From JAKACA01 sp963735115 (GTDB lineage: Bacteria > Actinomycetota > Acidimicrobiia > Acidimicrobiales > Bog-793): DNA of 64,000 bases. A model generated the notes under the pieces. The model was not told the DNA's origin and searched no databases. It saw nothing but the letters and a program-made list of their open reading frames with translations. Below, in pieces: positions 32,973 to 42,415 of the stretch. Position 1 is the stretch's first letter, and each line of letters starts with the position of its first letter. The translations under genes and the position numbers were made by a program. The DNA lies in the NCBI GenBank assembly GCA_963735115.1, contig CAVTJR010000001.1, positions 1,178,001 through 1,242,000 of the forward strand. The letters are read 5' to 3'.

Positions 32973-33808
32973 GTGTCGAGACCGCCTACGAGTGGTGCGA
33001 GTGCGTGACGCGCCGCGAGGCGAAGAACTTCGCCTACGGCATCCGGTTGCTCAGGCGGCCGGAGCGACAAGCCTTGTCAGCTGTCTACGCCCTCGCGAGG
33101 CGTATCGACGACATCGGGGACGGTCGGCTCGAGCCTGAGGAGAAGCTCGCTTGCCTGCAACGTGTCCGCAAGGAGATCGACCCGATCGATGACAGCACCG
33201 TCGACCCCGTGCTCGTCGCCGTCGCCGATGCCGCTCGTCGCTATCAGCTGCCGATGGCGGCCTTCGGCGAGATCATCGACGGGTGCGAGATGGATGTCCT
33301 CGGGGCGTCCTACGAGACAATCGACGACCTCGTCGGTTATTGCCGCCGCGTCGCCGGCTCGGTCGGTCGGCTCTCCCTCGCCGTCTTCGGGGCGAAGGAT
33401 TCGGAGCGGGCCGTGCCCCTGGCGGACGCTCTCGGTGTCGCCCTCCAGCTGACGAACATCCTCCGCGACATCGTGGAGGATCGGGAGCTCGGACGGGTGT
33501 ACCTGCCTCGCCTCGACGCCGAGTCGGTCGGCTGCTCGCCCGACCTTGTGGGTCCGGCTCGAAGCGTGGCCAGCCTTGTCGCCTTCGAATGCACCCGTGC
33601 GAACGAGTGGTTCGAGCAAGGACTGCAGCTGCTGCCCTTGCTCGACGGTCGCAGCCGGGCGTGTGTCTCGGCCATGGCGGGGATTTATCGGCGCTTGCTG
33701 GCGCGTATCGAGCGCGACCCGATCGCCGTCACGAGAGGACGCTTGTCGTTGCCGAGCTGGGAGAAGGCGCTCGTGGCCGCCCGCAGCCTTGCCGGGGCGC
33801 ATCCGTGA
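32969..33808 (+). CDS. hpnD: Presqualene diphosphate synthase HpnD
   Basis: 279 residues. This is a squalene/phytoene synthase family member with ALARRIDDIGDG and LTNILRDIVEDRELGRVYLP as the two catalytic Asp motifs. The N-terminus CVTRREAKNFAYGIRLL is typical of HpnD. It makes presqualene diphosphate from two farnesyl diphosphates. It overlaps both neighbours by four bases (ATGA and GTGA), a sign of tight translational coupling in the pathway. Confidence 0.93.
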   Translation: MSVETAYEWCECVTRREAKNFAYGIRLLRRPERQALSAVYALARRIDDIGDGRLEPEEKLACLQRVRKEIDPIDDSTVDPVLVAVADAARRYQLPMAAFGEIIDGCEMDVLGASYETIDDLVGYCRRVAGSVGRLSLAVFGAKDSERAVPLADALGVALQLTNILRDIVEDRELGRVYLPRLDAESVGCSPDLVGPARSVASLVAFECTRANEWFEQGLQLLPLLDGRSRACVSAMAGIYRRLLARIERDPIAVTRGRLSLPSWEKALVAARSLAGAHP

Positions 33809-35163
33809 GCGGAGGGCACATCGGCATCGTCGGGGGTGGTCTGGCCGGGATCGCTGCCGCTCTCACCGCCGTCGACGGCGGGGCCGACGTCACGCTGTTG
33901 GAGCGACGAACGAACCTCGGTGGTCTGACGACGTCGATCAGGCGCAACGGGCTCTGGTTCGACAACGGTCAGCATGTCTTTCTCCGCTGCTGCACCGAGT
34001 ACCGGCGCCTGCTCGACCGTATCAACGGTTCCTCGCAGGTCTTCCTGCAACGCCGACTCGACGTGCCGGTGCTGGCTCCCAACGGCGTCATGGCCTCCAT
34101 CCGCCGCTCGCGGCTGCCGGCCCCCCTCCATCTAGCTGCTTCCTTGGCGAGATACCGTCATCTGTCGATCCGCCAGCGTGGGCGCCTGCTGACCGCCGCC
34201 GCCGCCCTGCTCCGCCTCGACCCTGACGACGATGCCCTCGACGAGATCTCGTTCGGACAGTGGCTGGCGGGGCGCCGCCAGAGCGACCGAGCGGTGGATC
34301 GCCTCTGGAACCTCATCGCCCTTCCGACGCTCAACGCCTCGGCCGATGAGGCCTCGCTGAAGCTGGCCGTCAAAGTCTTCCGCGTCGGGCTGCTCGACCG
34401 ATCCGATGCGGGCGACATCGGTTGGTCCTCTGTTCCGCTCGCTGAGCTGCACGGCGGCAACGCCAGGCGGGCGCTCGAGGCCGCCGGTGTCGAGATCCTC
34501 ACCGGGTCAGCGGTGACGTCGCTCGAGCGTTCCTCTGCGGGCACCTACACCCTCGCCACCGACCTCCGGCGTGTGGCCGTAGACGCCGTCGTCGTGGGTA
34601 CACCCCCACGCACGGCCGCAACCCTCGGTGCCTTCGATGACGTGGCCGCCGACGGGCTCGGGGCGTCGCCAATCGTGAACGTCCACCTCCTCCTCGACCG
34701 GCGGGTGACGGATCTTCGTTTTGCTGCCTGTGTCGACTCGCCCATCCAGTTCGTCTTCGACCGGACCGCCTCCAGTGGCGCCACCGCCGGTCAATGCCTG
34801 GCGATCTCGTTGTCAGCGGCGGACGGATACATCGGCCGAGGATCACCCGAGCTCATCCAGCTCTTCATGGCGGCACTCGCAGAGGTGTTCCCAGCGGCAG
34901 GGCGAGCTCGGCTCCTCGATGCCGTCGTCACCCGCGAGCGGGCGGCCACATTCCGGGCGGCGCCCGGCAGCGACGCCCTCCGCCCCCTCGGCGCCACCAA
35001 GCAGCCCGGCCTCTTCCTTGCCGGGGCATGGTGCGACACGGGTTGGCCCGCCACGATGGAGGGCGCCGTCCGCAGTGGGAGCGACGCCGCCAGATCAGCC
35101 CTCGGCTTCCTCGGGGGACGCCCGGCCACCCTTGTACGGCACCTCGAAGAGGCGATCCCATGA
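33805..35163 (+). CDS. hpnE: Hydroxysqualene dehydroxylase HpnE
   Basis: 452 residues of the amine-oxidase/phytoene-desaturase FAD fold. The N-terminal dinucleotide motif is GIVGGGLAGIAAALTAVDGG, then LLERRTNLGGLTTSI and WFDNGQHVFLRCC, characteristic of HpnE. The C-terminal FAD motif is PGLFLAGAWCDTGWPATMEG. It reduces hydroxysqualene to squalene, the third step of the HpnCDE route. GTG start overlaps the hpnD stop; its own stop overlaps the next ATG. Confidence 0.93.
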   Translation: MSGGHIGIVGGGLAGIAAALTAVDGGADVTLLERRTNLGGLTTSIRRNGLWFDNGQHVFLRCCTEYRRLLDRINGSSQVFLQRRLDVPVLAPNGVMASIRRSRLPAPLHLAASLARYRHLSIRQRGRLLTAAAALLRLDPDDDALDEISFGQWLAGRRQSDRAVDRLWNLIALPTLNASADEASLKLAVKVFRVGLLDRSDAGDIGWSSVPLAELHGGNARRALEAAGVEILTGSAVTSLERSSAGTYTLATDLRRVAVDAVVVGTPPRTAATLGAFDDVAADGLGASPIVNVHLLLDRRVTDLRFAACVDSPIQFVFDRTASSGATAGQCLAISLSAADGYIGRGSPELIQLFMAALAEVFPAAGRARLLDAVVTRERAATFRAAPGSDALRPLGATKQPGLFLAGAWCDTGWPATMEGAVRSGSDAARSALGFLGGRPATLVRHLEEAIP

Positions 35164-36161
35164 CCACGGCGCCCTCGATCGCCCATCGCGACCTCCCGAC
35201 GGCGAGCGGCTCGCTGGCTCGCGCCCGCTCCCTCGTGGCGCCGGCTTTGGACGAGGCCGTCCTCCGCCTCAGCCCGGAGCTGCGATCGGCCGTCCGCCAT
35301 CATCTCGAGGGAGGCGGCAAATTCGTGCGCGCCGGACTCGTGTTGCTCTCGGCGGCCGCTGTCGGCGGCGATGAGCGCTCGGGTGTGGTCGGGGCAGTGG
35401 CCATCGAGCTGGTGCACAATTTCTCGCTCGTCCACGACGACATCATCGACGGTGATCTGGAGCGACGACACCGTCCGACCGTATGGGCGGAGTACGGCAT
35501 CGGCCAGGCCATCATCACGGGCGACGCCCTCGTCACCCTCGCCCTGCAGCTCCTCCTCGAGGAGCCGACGCCGCCACGTGTCAACGCCGCCCTCCGGCTG
35601 GCGGAGGCGACCCAGGAGATGATCGCGGGCCAAGCCGAGGACATGGCCTCCGAGCAGCGCTCCGTCCTCTCGGTGGAGGAGTGCCTCCACATGGAGACTG
35701 GCAAGACCGGGGCCCTCCTGTCCTGCGCTGCGTCCCTTGGTGCCGTGCTCGCCGGAGCGCCCGCACCGTCGGTCGACGCCCTCGCCGATTTCGGCCGTCA
35801 TCTCGGCATCGCCTTTCAGGCCGTCGACGATCTGCTCGGCATCTGGGGAGATCCGAGCGTCACCGGAAAGCCTGTCGGGAACGATCTCCGGCTCCACAAG
35901 AAGACGTTGCCCGTCGCCGTCGCCACCGCCAACGGAGCCCCTGAGGACCTCAAGACGCTCTTGTCCGAGGAGCTCTCCGACGGCGACGTCGAGGCGGCGG
36001 CGCGCATGCTCGACGAGTGCGGGGCGCGCGAGCAGACCGTCGCGATCGGCGAATCACACCTGCAAGCTGCCCTCGGTGCGCTCGAGCGGGTACCGCTCGA
36101 GCTGGCGGCCACCGCCGAGCTCGCCGCCATCGCCCACTACGTGACAGCACGCGACCGATGA
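35160..36161 (+). CDS. Polyprenyl diphosphate synthase (hopanoid cluster, FPP-type)
   Basis: 333 residues with the all-helical trans-prenyltransferase motifs: first Asp-rich motif SLVHDDIIDGDLERRHRPTV, the GQAEDM region, and second motif FQAVDDLLGIWGD followed by a conserved Lys pair in LRLHKKTLP. It chain-elongates DMAPP/IPP, most likely to farnesyl diphosphate for HpnD. It corresponds in position to the polyprenyl synthase of the Streptomyces hopanoid cluster. It overlaps hpnE and shc by four bases each. Confidence 0.92.
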   Translation: MTTAPSIAHRDLPTASGSLARARSLVAPALDEAVLRLSPELRSAVRHHLEGGGKFVRAGLVLLSAAAVGGDERSGVVGAVAIELVHNFSLVHDDIIDGDLERRHRPTVWAEYGIGQAIITGDALVTLALQLLLEEPTPPRVNAALRLAEATQEMIAGQAEDMASEQRSVLSVEECLHMETGKTGALLSCAASLGAVLAGAPAPSVDALADFGRHLGIAFQAVDDLLGIWGDPSVTGKPVGNDLRLHKKTLPVAVATANGAPEDLKTLLSEELSDGDVEAAARMLDECGAREQTVAIGESHLQAALGALERVPLELAATAELAAIAHYVTARDR

Positions 36162-38086
36162 GTGCTCTCGCCGGCGCCCACCCGGCTGCCGTGTCACTGG
36201 AGGAAGGGGTCGGGGCGCCACCAGCGGAGTCGACGACGTTCGCCGAGACCGCCGCTGCCTGTCTGGCGAAGGCAGCCGGAGCGCTCATGTCGTTGCAGCA
36301 CGAGAAGGGGTACTGGAAGGGAGAGCTCGAAACCAACGTCACGATGGACGCCGAGGATCTCCTCCTGCGTGAGTTCCTCGGCGTCCGCCGGCGCCGCCAA
36401 ACCGAGGCAGCGGCGCGTTGGATCCGCTCGCAGCAACGGGCAGACGGCACCTGGGCGAACTTCTACGGAGGGCCGCCCGATCTCTCCACGACCGTGGAGG
36501 CGTACGTCGCCTTGCGCCTCGCCGGCGACCCCGTGGAGGCGGACCACATGCGCCTCACCGCCGGGTTCATCCTCGGCGCCGGCGGAATCGAGCGAACGCG
36601 GGTCTTCACGCGCATTTGGTTGGCGCTGTTCGGTCTCTGGCCCTGGGCGGAGCTCCCGGTGATGCCACCCGAGTTGATGTTCTTGCCGAAATGGGTGCCG
36701 CTCAACATCTACGACTTCGCCTGCTGGGCTCGCCAGACGATCGTCGCCCTCACGGTGGTGGGCTCTCACCGACCGGTCCACGCCCTCGATTTCGGCATCG
36801 ACGAGCTTCGATCGGGTGCCCGACCGGCTCGCCGCAAGCCGCTCGCTAGCTGGCCCGGTCGCTTCCAAGTCCTCGACCAGCTCCTCCATACATACGAGCG
36901 TCGGCCGATCCGCTGCCTCCGTCGCGCCGCCTTGCGCCGCGCCGAGCGATGGATCATGCAGCGCCAGGAGGCGGACGGCTCCTGGGGAGGCATCCAACCG
37001 CCCTGGGTCTACTCGCTCATGGCGCTGCGGCTGCAGGGTTATGCCCTCGACCACCCGGCCATGCGCGCAGGGGTCGAAGGCCTCGACGGGTTCACGGTCG
37101 AAGACGAGGCCGGCCGGCGGTTGGAAGCGTGCCAGTCTCCCGTATGGGACACGGCGCTCGCCGTCACTGCGCTCGCCGACGCCGGCCTCCCGCCCGACGA
37201 CCCAGCCCTCTTGTCGGCCGCTAGATGGCTGCTGGCCGAAGAGATCTCCGTGACTGGGGACTGGCGCGTCCGCCGTCCGCACCTCGAGCCCGCAGGCTGG
37301 GCGTTCGAGTTCGCCAACGACAACTACCCCGACATCGACGACACCGCCGAGATCGTCTTGGCGCTCGGGCGCACGGCCGAGCCGAGTGGTGGCGCTGTCG
37401 ACCGGGCAGTTGCCTGGCTAGAGGGGATGCAGTCTCGCGACGGCGGCTGGGGAGCCTTCGACGTCGACAACACTCAGGAGCTGTGCCGGCAGCTGCCGTT
37501 CTGCGACTTCGGCGAGCTGATCGATCCCCCAAGCGCAGACGTCACCGCCCACGTCGTCGAGATGCTGGCGCGGCTCGGTCGCAAGGGCGGGGCCATCCAA
37601 GAAGGGGTCGACTGGCTGCTTGCTTCGCAGGAAACCGACGGGTCATGGTTCGGCCGTTGGGGCGCCAACCACGTGTACGGCACGGGAGCCGTCGTCCCGG
37701 CCCTCATCGCAGCCGGCATCCCGCCCGGGCACCCGGCCGTGGGCGCCGCCGTCGCCTGGTTGGAGCGCCATCAGAACTCCGACGGCGGCTGGGGCGAGGA
37801 TCTTCGCTCCTATGGCGATGACTCCTACCGCGGTCGCGGGATCTCGACAGCGTCGCAGACCGCTTGGGCGCTGCTCGCCTTGCTGGCCGCAGGCGAACGA
37901 TCGGGCGTCACCGAGAGAGGCGTCGGCTTCCTCGTCGCCAGCCAGCAGGAGGACGGTTCCTGGGACGAGCCATGGTTTACGGGAACGGGCTTCCCTGGCT
38001 ACTTCTACATCAACTACCACCTGTATCGACTCGTCTTCCCTGTCATGGCACTGGGACGCTTCGTGAAGGGAGAGACCGACGGCTGA
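36158..38086 (+). CDS. shc: Squalene-hopene cyclase
   Basis: 642 residues, the normal size. The catalytic acid motif is PDIDDTAEIV (Asp392-Asp395). Multiple QW repeats are visible (QQRADGTWANFYGG, QEADGSWGGIQPPW, QSRDGGWGAFDVDN, QETDGSWFGRWG, QNSDGGWGEDL, QQEDGSWDEPWFTGTGFPG). It cyclises squalene to hopene and hopanol at the membrane. A C-terminal YFYINYHLYR block is also conserved in the family. It overlaps the polyprenyl synthase gene by four bases and is followed within about 10-65 bases by the fused nucleosidase-like/IspH gene. Confidence 0.95.
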   Translation: MSALAGAHPAAVSLEEGVGAPPAESTTFAETAAACLAKAAGALMSLQHEKGYWKGELETNVTMDAEDLLLREFLGVRRRRQTEAAARWIRSQQRADGTWANFYGGPPDLSTTVEAYVALRLAGDPVEADHMRLTAGFILGAGGIERTRVFTRIWLALFGLWPWAELPVMPPELMFLPKWVPLNIYDFACWARQTIVALTVVGSHRPVHALDFGIDELRSGARPARRKPLASWPGRFQVLDQLLHTYERRPIRCLRRAALRRAERWIMQRQEADGSWGGIQPPWVYSLMALRLQGYALDHPAMRAGVEGLDGFTVEDEAGRRLEACQSPVWDTALAVTALADAGLPPDDPALLSAARWLLAEEISVTGDWRVRRPHLEPAGWAFEFANDNYPDIDDTAEIVLALGRTAEPSGGAVDRAVAWLEGMQSRDGGWGAFDVDNTQELCRQLPFCDFGELIDPPSADVTAHVVEMLARLGRKGGAIQEGVDWLLASQETDGSWFGRWGANHVYGTGAVVPALIAAGIPPGHPAVGAAVAWLERHQNSDGGWGEDLRSYGDDSYRGRGISTASQTAWALLALLAAGERSGVTERGVGFLVASQQEDGSWDEPWFTGTGFPGYFYINYHLYRLVFPVMALGRFVKGETDG

Positions 38087-38150
38087 GCTCACACTACTGA
38101 CGGAGCGCCGGTCCGAAGCCCTCGCCTTCGGTGGCACCGGCGTCGTCTGC

Positions 38151-39551
38151 TTGGAGCAGACCGCCGGCCACCTCGCTGACGCCGGTCTCGGCGCTCAGCT
38201 CGACGAGGGCGCCCCGGTCGCCCTCGTGGGGGTGGCGGCGCCCTTGGGGGGCGAGCTGCGCCCCGGCCATCTCGTCGTGGCGAACGAGTTGCGGGGCACC
38301 AACGGCGGCGGGCGGAGGTTCCTTCCGATGGCGGCTCTCGTTGCGGCCGAGCTGCGCCGGTCGGGCCTCGGCGTTCACGTCGGTCCGCTCGTGTCCTTTG
38401 CCGGCTCTCTCGCGGCCGCCGAGCGGGCCTCGCTCGCAAGCGGCGGCGCCGTCGCTCTCGACACGGCCTCGATGTCGCTCATGGACGGCTTCGAGCGCAA
38501 CCCGCTCGCCGTCGTGCACTCCATCGTCGAGTCCACGAATGGCCCGTCCGAGTCTGCGGCACCCGTGCCCGCCTCGCTGCTCGGGGTGCGCGGCCCACTC
38601 GAGCGATGGGCGCGGGCCTGCGGCGAGCACTCGGTCGTGCTCGCCGCTCCGCGCTCGTTCTGTGCCGGCGTGGAGCGGGCGATCGAGACCGTCAAGCGTG
38701 CCCTCGAGCGATACGGCGCCCCGGTCTACGTCCGTCGTCAGATCGTCCACAACCTGCACGTCGTGCGCGACCTCGAGACGCGGGGGGCGATCTTCGTGGA
38801 GGAGCTCGACGAGGTGCCGCCCGATTCGACGGTGGTCTTCGCCGCCCACGGCGTCTCCCCGGCCGTGCGCTCGCAGGCCGCCGAGCGAAACGATCTCAAG
38901 GTCATCGATGCCACCTGCCCGCTCGTCACCAAGGTGCACACCGAGGCGCGCCGCTACGCCAGCCAGGGGCACCACCTCGTCCTCATCGGGCACGACGGTC
39001 ATGAGGAGGTCGAAGGGACGCTCGGTGAGGCACCGGACCGCTTCCACCTCGTGGAGCGGCCCGAGGACGTGGGGCGGCTCGACCTCGGGTCGGAAGGGGC
39101 CGTGGCCTACCTCACCCAGACCACCCTTGCCACCGACGAGACGGCGGAGATCGTCGCCGCCCTGCGCGAGCGCTTCCCGCACATCACCGCCCCGCCGGCG
39201 GACGACATCTGCTATGCCACCCAGAACCGGCAGGATGCCGTCCGTTCGATCGCCCATCGGTGCGACTTCATGCTCGTTGTCGGCTCGGCGAATTCGTCCA
39301 ACACGGCCCGACTCGTCGAGGTCGCCCGGCGGGAGGGGTGCCAGGCCGAGCTCGTCGAAGACGCCTCCCAGCTGCAGCTCGGCTGGCTCGACGGCGTGGC
39401 GACCATCGGTCTCACGGCCGGCGCCTCGGCTCCTGACGCCCTCGTGCAAGAGCTTCTCGAGACACTCCGGCTGCTCGGACCCGTCTCGTTGAGCGAGGAG
39501 ACGACCGCAGAAGAAACCGTCCGATTCGGCCTGCCGGCCCAGGTCCGCTGA
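38151..39551 (+). CDS. ispH: HMBPP reductase IspH with N-terminal nucleosidase-like (HpnG-like) domain
   Basis: 466 residues counted from TTG 38151. Residues ~1-150 resemble the nucleoside phosphorylase/HpnG fold (GELRPGHLVVANELRG, LGVHVGPLVSFAGSL, GGAVALDTASMSLMDG). Residues ~160-460 are a complete IspH: the three 4Fe-4S cysteines are Cys171 (SFCAGVERAIE), Cys256 (DATCPLVTKVH) and Cys354 (DDICYATQNRQDAV), with SANSSNTARL. IspH makes IPP/DMAPP from HMBPP. The usual DMES active-site segment of nucleosidases reads LDTAS here and the domain's N-terminus is short, so nucleosidase activity is uncertain. The frame is open upstream to 38067; a CTG at 38097 could add 18 residues. Its position matches the phosphorylase gene between shc and hpnH in Streptomyces. 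Confidence 0.88.
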   Translation: MEQTAGHLADAGLGAQLDEGAPVALVGVAAPLGGELRPGHLVVANELRGTNGGGRRFLPMAALVAAELRRSGLGVHVGPLVSFAGSLAAAERASLASGGAVALDTASMSLMDGFERNPLAVVHSIVESTNGPSESAAPVPASLLGVRGPLERWARACGEHSVVLAAPRSFCAGVERAIETVKRALERYGAPVYVRRQIVHNLHVVRDLETRGAIFVEELDEVPPDSTVVFAAHGVSPAVRSQAAERNDLKVIDATCPLVTKVHTEARRYASQGHHLVLIGHDGHEEVEGTLGEAPDRFHLVERPEDVGRLDLGSEGAVAYLTQTTLATDETAEIVAALRERFPHITAPPADDICYATQNRQDAVRSIAHRCDFMLVVGSANSSNTARLVEVARREGCQAELVEDASQLQLGWLDGVATIGLTAGASAPDALVQELLETLRLLGPVSLSEETTAEETVRFGLPAQVR

Positions 39552-40558
39552 TGCCAGTCCCACTCCGGCAGAACGCACGCATCGGTGCCCACCTTCTTCG
39601 TCAACGGTTGAAAGGGGCCAAGTACTACCCGTTCATCGTCGAGATCGAGCCGCTCTTCGCATGCAACCTGTCGTGCCCGGGCTGCGGCAAGATCCAGCAC
39701 CCGACCGAGATCCTCCGGCGTCGCCTCTCGGTGGAGGACGTGCTGGGAGCTGTCGCCGAAAGCGGTACACCGATGGTCTCCATCGCCGGCGGCGAGCCGC
39801 TGTTGCACCCCGACATCAGCCGCATGGTCGACGAGCTCGTGCGCAAGAAGATCTACGTCTACCTCTGCACGAACGCCATCCTTCTGGAGCGGCGCCTGCA
39901 GCGGTTCACGCCGTCGCGCTACTTCTCGTGGGTCGTCCACGTCGACGGCCTCCGCGAGCGCCACGACCAAGCGGTCGACCGCAAGGGTGTCTTCGATCAG
40001 GCGGTCTCGGCCATCCGCGCCGCCAAGGCGGCCGGGTTTCGCGTGACGACGAACTCGACCTTCTTCAACATCGACTCGCCCAAGACCATCCGCGACGTCC
40101 TCGACTTCCTGAACGACGACCTGCGGGTCGACGCCATGATGATCTCGCCTGCCTACGCCTACGAGAAGGCGCCCGACCAGGAGCACTTCCTCGGCACGGA
40201 GCAGACCCGAGAGCTGTTCCGGGAGGCCTTCGCCGACGATCGGCGGAAGAGATGGCGGCTCAACCACTCCCCCCTGTTCCTCGACTTCCTCGAGGGCAAG
40301 GCGGACTTCCAGTGCACGGCCTGGGGGATCCCGAGTTACTCGGTGTTCGGCTGGCAGCGGCCCTGCTACCTGATGGCCGATGGGTATGCCAGCAGCTACA
40401 GGGAGCTCGTCGAGACGACGGACTGGTCCTCCTACGGACGCGGGCGCGACCCCCGTTGCGCCAACTGCATGGCTCACTGCGGTTACGAGCCGACCGCCGT
40501 CATCGCCACCATGGGCTCGCTCCGCCAGTCGCTCCGCGCCCTCGTGAACACCCATTGA
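39551..40558 (+). CDS. hpnH: Adenosyl-hopene transferase HpnH (radical SAM)
   Basis: 335 residues. The radical SAM cluster motif is CNLSCPGCGK (Cys38, Cys42, Cys45), preceded by YPFIVEIEPLFA, and a C-terminal SPASM-like region is present (PRCANCMAHCGYEPTAV). HpnH joins the 5'-deoxyadenosyl radical to diploptene, the first step of extended C35 hopanoids. ATG overlaps the previous stop by one base (TGATG). Presence of hpnH implies adenosylhopane and its derivatives are made; a clear, intact HpnG is otherwise not seen in the window. Confidence 0.95.
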   Translation: MPVPLRQNARIGAHLLRQRLKGAKYYPFIVEIEPLFACNLSCPGCGKIQHPTEILRRRLSVEDVLGAVAESGTPMVSIAGGEPLLHPDISRMVDELVRKKIYVYLCTNAILLERRLQRFTPSRYFSWVVHVDGLRERHDQAVDRKGVFDQAVSAIRAAKAAGFRVTTNSTFFNIDSPKTIRDVLDFLNDDLRVDAMMISPAYAYEKAPDQEHFLGTEQTRELFREAFADDRRKRWRLNHSPLFLDFLEGKADFQCTAWGIPSYSVFGWQRPCYLMADGYASSYRELVETTDWSSYGRGRDPRCANCMAHCGYEPTAVIATMGSLRQSLRALVNTH

Positions 40559-40563
40559 TCGAC

Positions 40564-42348
40564 ATGAGCGTCGTCGAGGTCCCAGCCGGTTCGTCCCTCG
40601 CCTTTGCGCGCTCGCCAGCCCGTCTGCGCGAGATGAGCGGTCCGGAACTCGGGATGCTGGCGGAGGAGGTGCGCAGGTTTCTCGTCGCCAGCGTCGCCTC
40701 GACGGGCGGGCACCTCGGATCCAACCTCGGCGTCGTCGAGCTCACCATCGCGTTGCACCGCGTCTTCGAGTCCCCCGACGATGCCATCGTGTGGGACACC
40801 GGTCACCAGGCCTACGTGCACAAGCTCGTGACGGGCCGTCAGGCCGCCTTTGCCGGCCTTCGCCAAAGCGGTGGCCTCTCGGGCTATCCCAACCGCTCCG
40901 AGTCCGAACACGACCTCGTCGAGAACAGCCATGCCTCGACGGCGCTCTCCTACGCCCACGGGCTCGCGACGGCGCGCCGGCTGCGGCACGATCGGCGCCG
41001 CGTCGTCGCCGTCGTCGGAGACGGCGCCCTCACGGGCGGGCTCGCCTATGAAGCCCTCAACAACATCGGGGTATCGGGCAGCAGGGTCATCGTCGTGCTC
41101 AACGACAATGGCCGCTCCTATGCCCCGACGGTGTCACCGTTGTCCTTGGCGGCCATTTCGCTCGCCCCCTCGGACGCAGATCGATCTCCGGCGGCCCAGT
41201 TCTTCGCGGCTCTCGGACTCTCCTACCTCGGCCCGGTCGACGGTCATGATCTGGCCGCCCTCGAGGCCGCCCTGACGAGCGCCTCCGCCCACACCGACCC
41301 GGTGGTCGTCCACGTCATCACGAGAAAGGGCCTCGGTTACGAGCCGGCCGAGCGTGACGAGGAGAAGTGCCTGCACGACATCGGGCCGTTCGATACCGAG
41401 ACCGGCATCGCTCTGGCGCCCACAGGTCCTCGTCTCAGCTACACGGAGGCGTTCGCATCTGCCCTCATGGTGGAGGCGGCCTCTCGACCGGAGCTGGTGG
41501 CGATCACGGCCGCCATGCCGGGGCCGACCGGACTGCTGGCGTTCCGCCATCGGTACCCGGATCGCTTCTTCGACGTGGGCATCGCCGAGCAGCACGCCGT
41601 CACGGCCGCGGCCGGCATGGCGATGGGCGGGCTGCGGCCGGTCGTGGCGATCTACTCGACGTTCCTCAATCGAGCCTGGGACCAGATCGTGCACGACGTC
41701 GGTCTCCACCGATTGCCAGTCGTCTTCTGCCTGGACAGGGCCGGCATCACGGGTGACGACGGCCCGAGCCACCACGGCGTGCTCGACCTGATGCTGCTCA
41801 GCAAAGTGCCGGGCATGACGGTCTTGGCCCCCTCGTCCTACGAGGAGGTGGGCAACATGCTCCACCACGCCCTCGAGATCTCCGCAGGACCCGTCGCCAT
41901 TCGCTGGCCGAAGACGGAGGCCAAGGCTTCGGCGGCCGTCGGGTACGGCCTGCGGGCGCGCCGGGTGCGTCGGGGCGGACGGGTCTGTCTGCTCGGCGTC
42001 GGCAAGCTCGTGGAGGCGTGCGAGGAGGCCGCCTGCCTCCTCGAGGGCGACGGGATCGCGGCCACGGTCTGGGACGTCCGGGCGGCGGCGCCGCTCGACC
42101 CCGCCATGATCGACGACGCCCTTGCCCACCGGCTCGTCGTGACGGCCGAGGACGGCATCGTGGCCGGTGGCATCGGCAGCCTGATGGAGGCCTCCATCCG
42201 TCGAGCGGCTCCCGCCGATGCCCTTCCGATGGTGCGCAATCTCGGCGTTCCCCTCACCTACCTTCCTCATGGCCGCGCCGGCGATCTTCTCGCCGGCCTC
42301 GGGCTCGACGGCGCCGGCATCCGACAGGCCGTTCTCGACGCCCTCTGA
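40564..42348 (+). CDS. dxs: 1-deoxy-D-xylulose-5-phosphate synthase
   Basis: 594 residues. TPP-binding motif VVGDGALTGGLAYEALNNIG, with HLGSNLGVVELTIALHRVF and WDTGHQAYVHKLVTGR in the N-terminal domain, and the catalytic Glu in FFDVGIAEQHAV. The C-terminal transketolase-like region reads LVVTAEDGIVAGGIGSLM. It commits pyruvate and glyceraldehyde-3-phosphate to the MEP pathway. It lies five bases behind hpnH, so it closes the operon by boosting isoprenoid supply. A second dxs copy probably exists elsewhere for housekeeping, as in Streptomyces, but this window cannot show it. Confidence 0.95.
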   Translation: MSVVEVPAGSSLAFARSPARLREMSGPELGMLAEEVRRFLVASVASTGGHLGSNLGVVELTIALHRVFESPDDAIVWDTGHQAYVHKLVTGRQAAFAGLRQSGGLSGYPNRSESEHDLVENSHASTALSYAHGLATARRLRHDRRRVVAVVGDGALTGGLAYEALNNIGVSGSRVIVVLNDNGRSYAPTVSPLSLAAISLAPSDADRSPAAQFFAALGLSYLGPVDGHDLAALEAALTSASAHTDPVVVHVITRKGLGYEPAERDEEKCLHDIGPFDTETGIALAPTGPRLSYTEAFASALMVEAASRPELVAITAAMPGPTGLLAFRHRYPDRFFDVGIAEQHAVTAAAGMAMGGLRPVVAIYSTFLNRAWDQIVHDVGLHRLPVVFCLDRAGITGDDGPSHHGVLDLMLLSKVPGMTVLAPSSYEEVGNMLHHALEISAGPVAIRWPKTEAKASAAVGYGLRARRVRRGGRVCLLGVGKLVEACEEAACLLEGDGIAATVWDVRAAAPLDPAMIDDALAHRLVVTAEDGIVAGGIGSLMEASIRRAAPADALPMVRNLGVPLTYLPHGRAGDLLAGLGLDGAGIRQAVLDAL

Positions 42349-42415
42349 CTCGCGTTGCCTGAACTGCCCGCCGCCCAGGCCGGCCAGGCACTGCAGGGAG
42401 ACTTTGCTCCGCACC

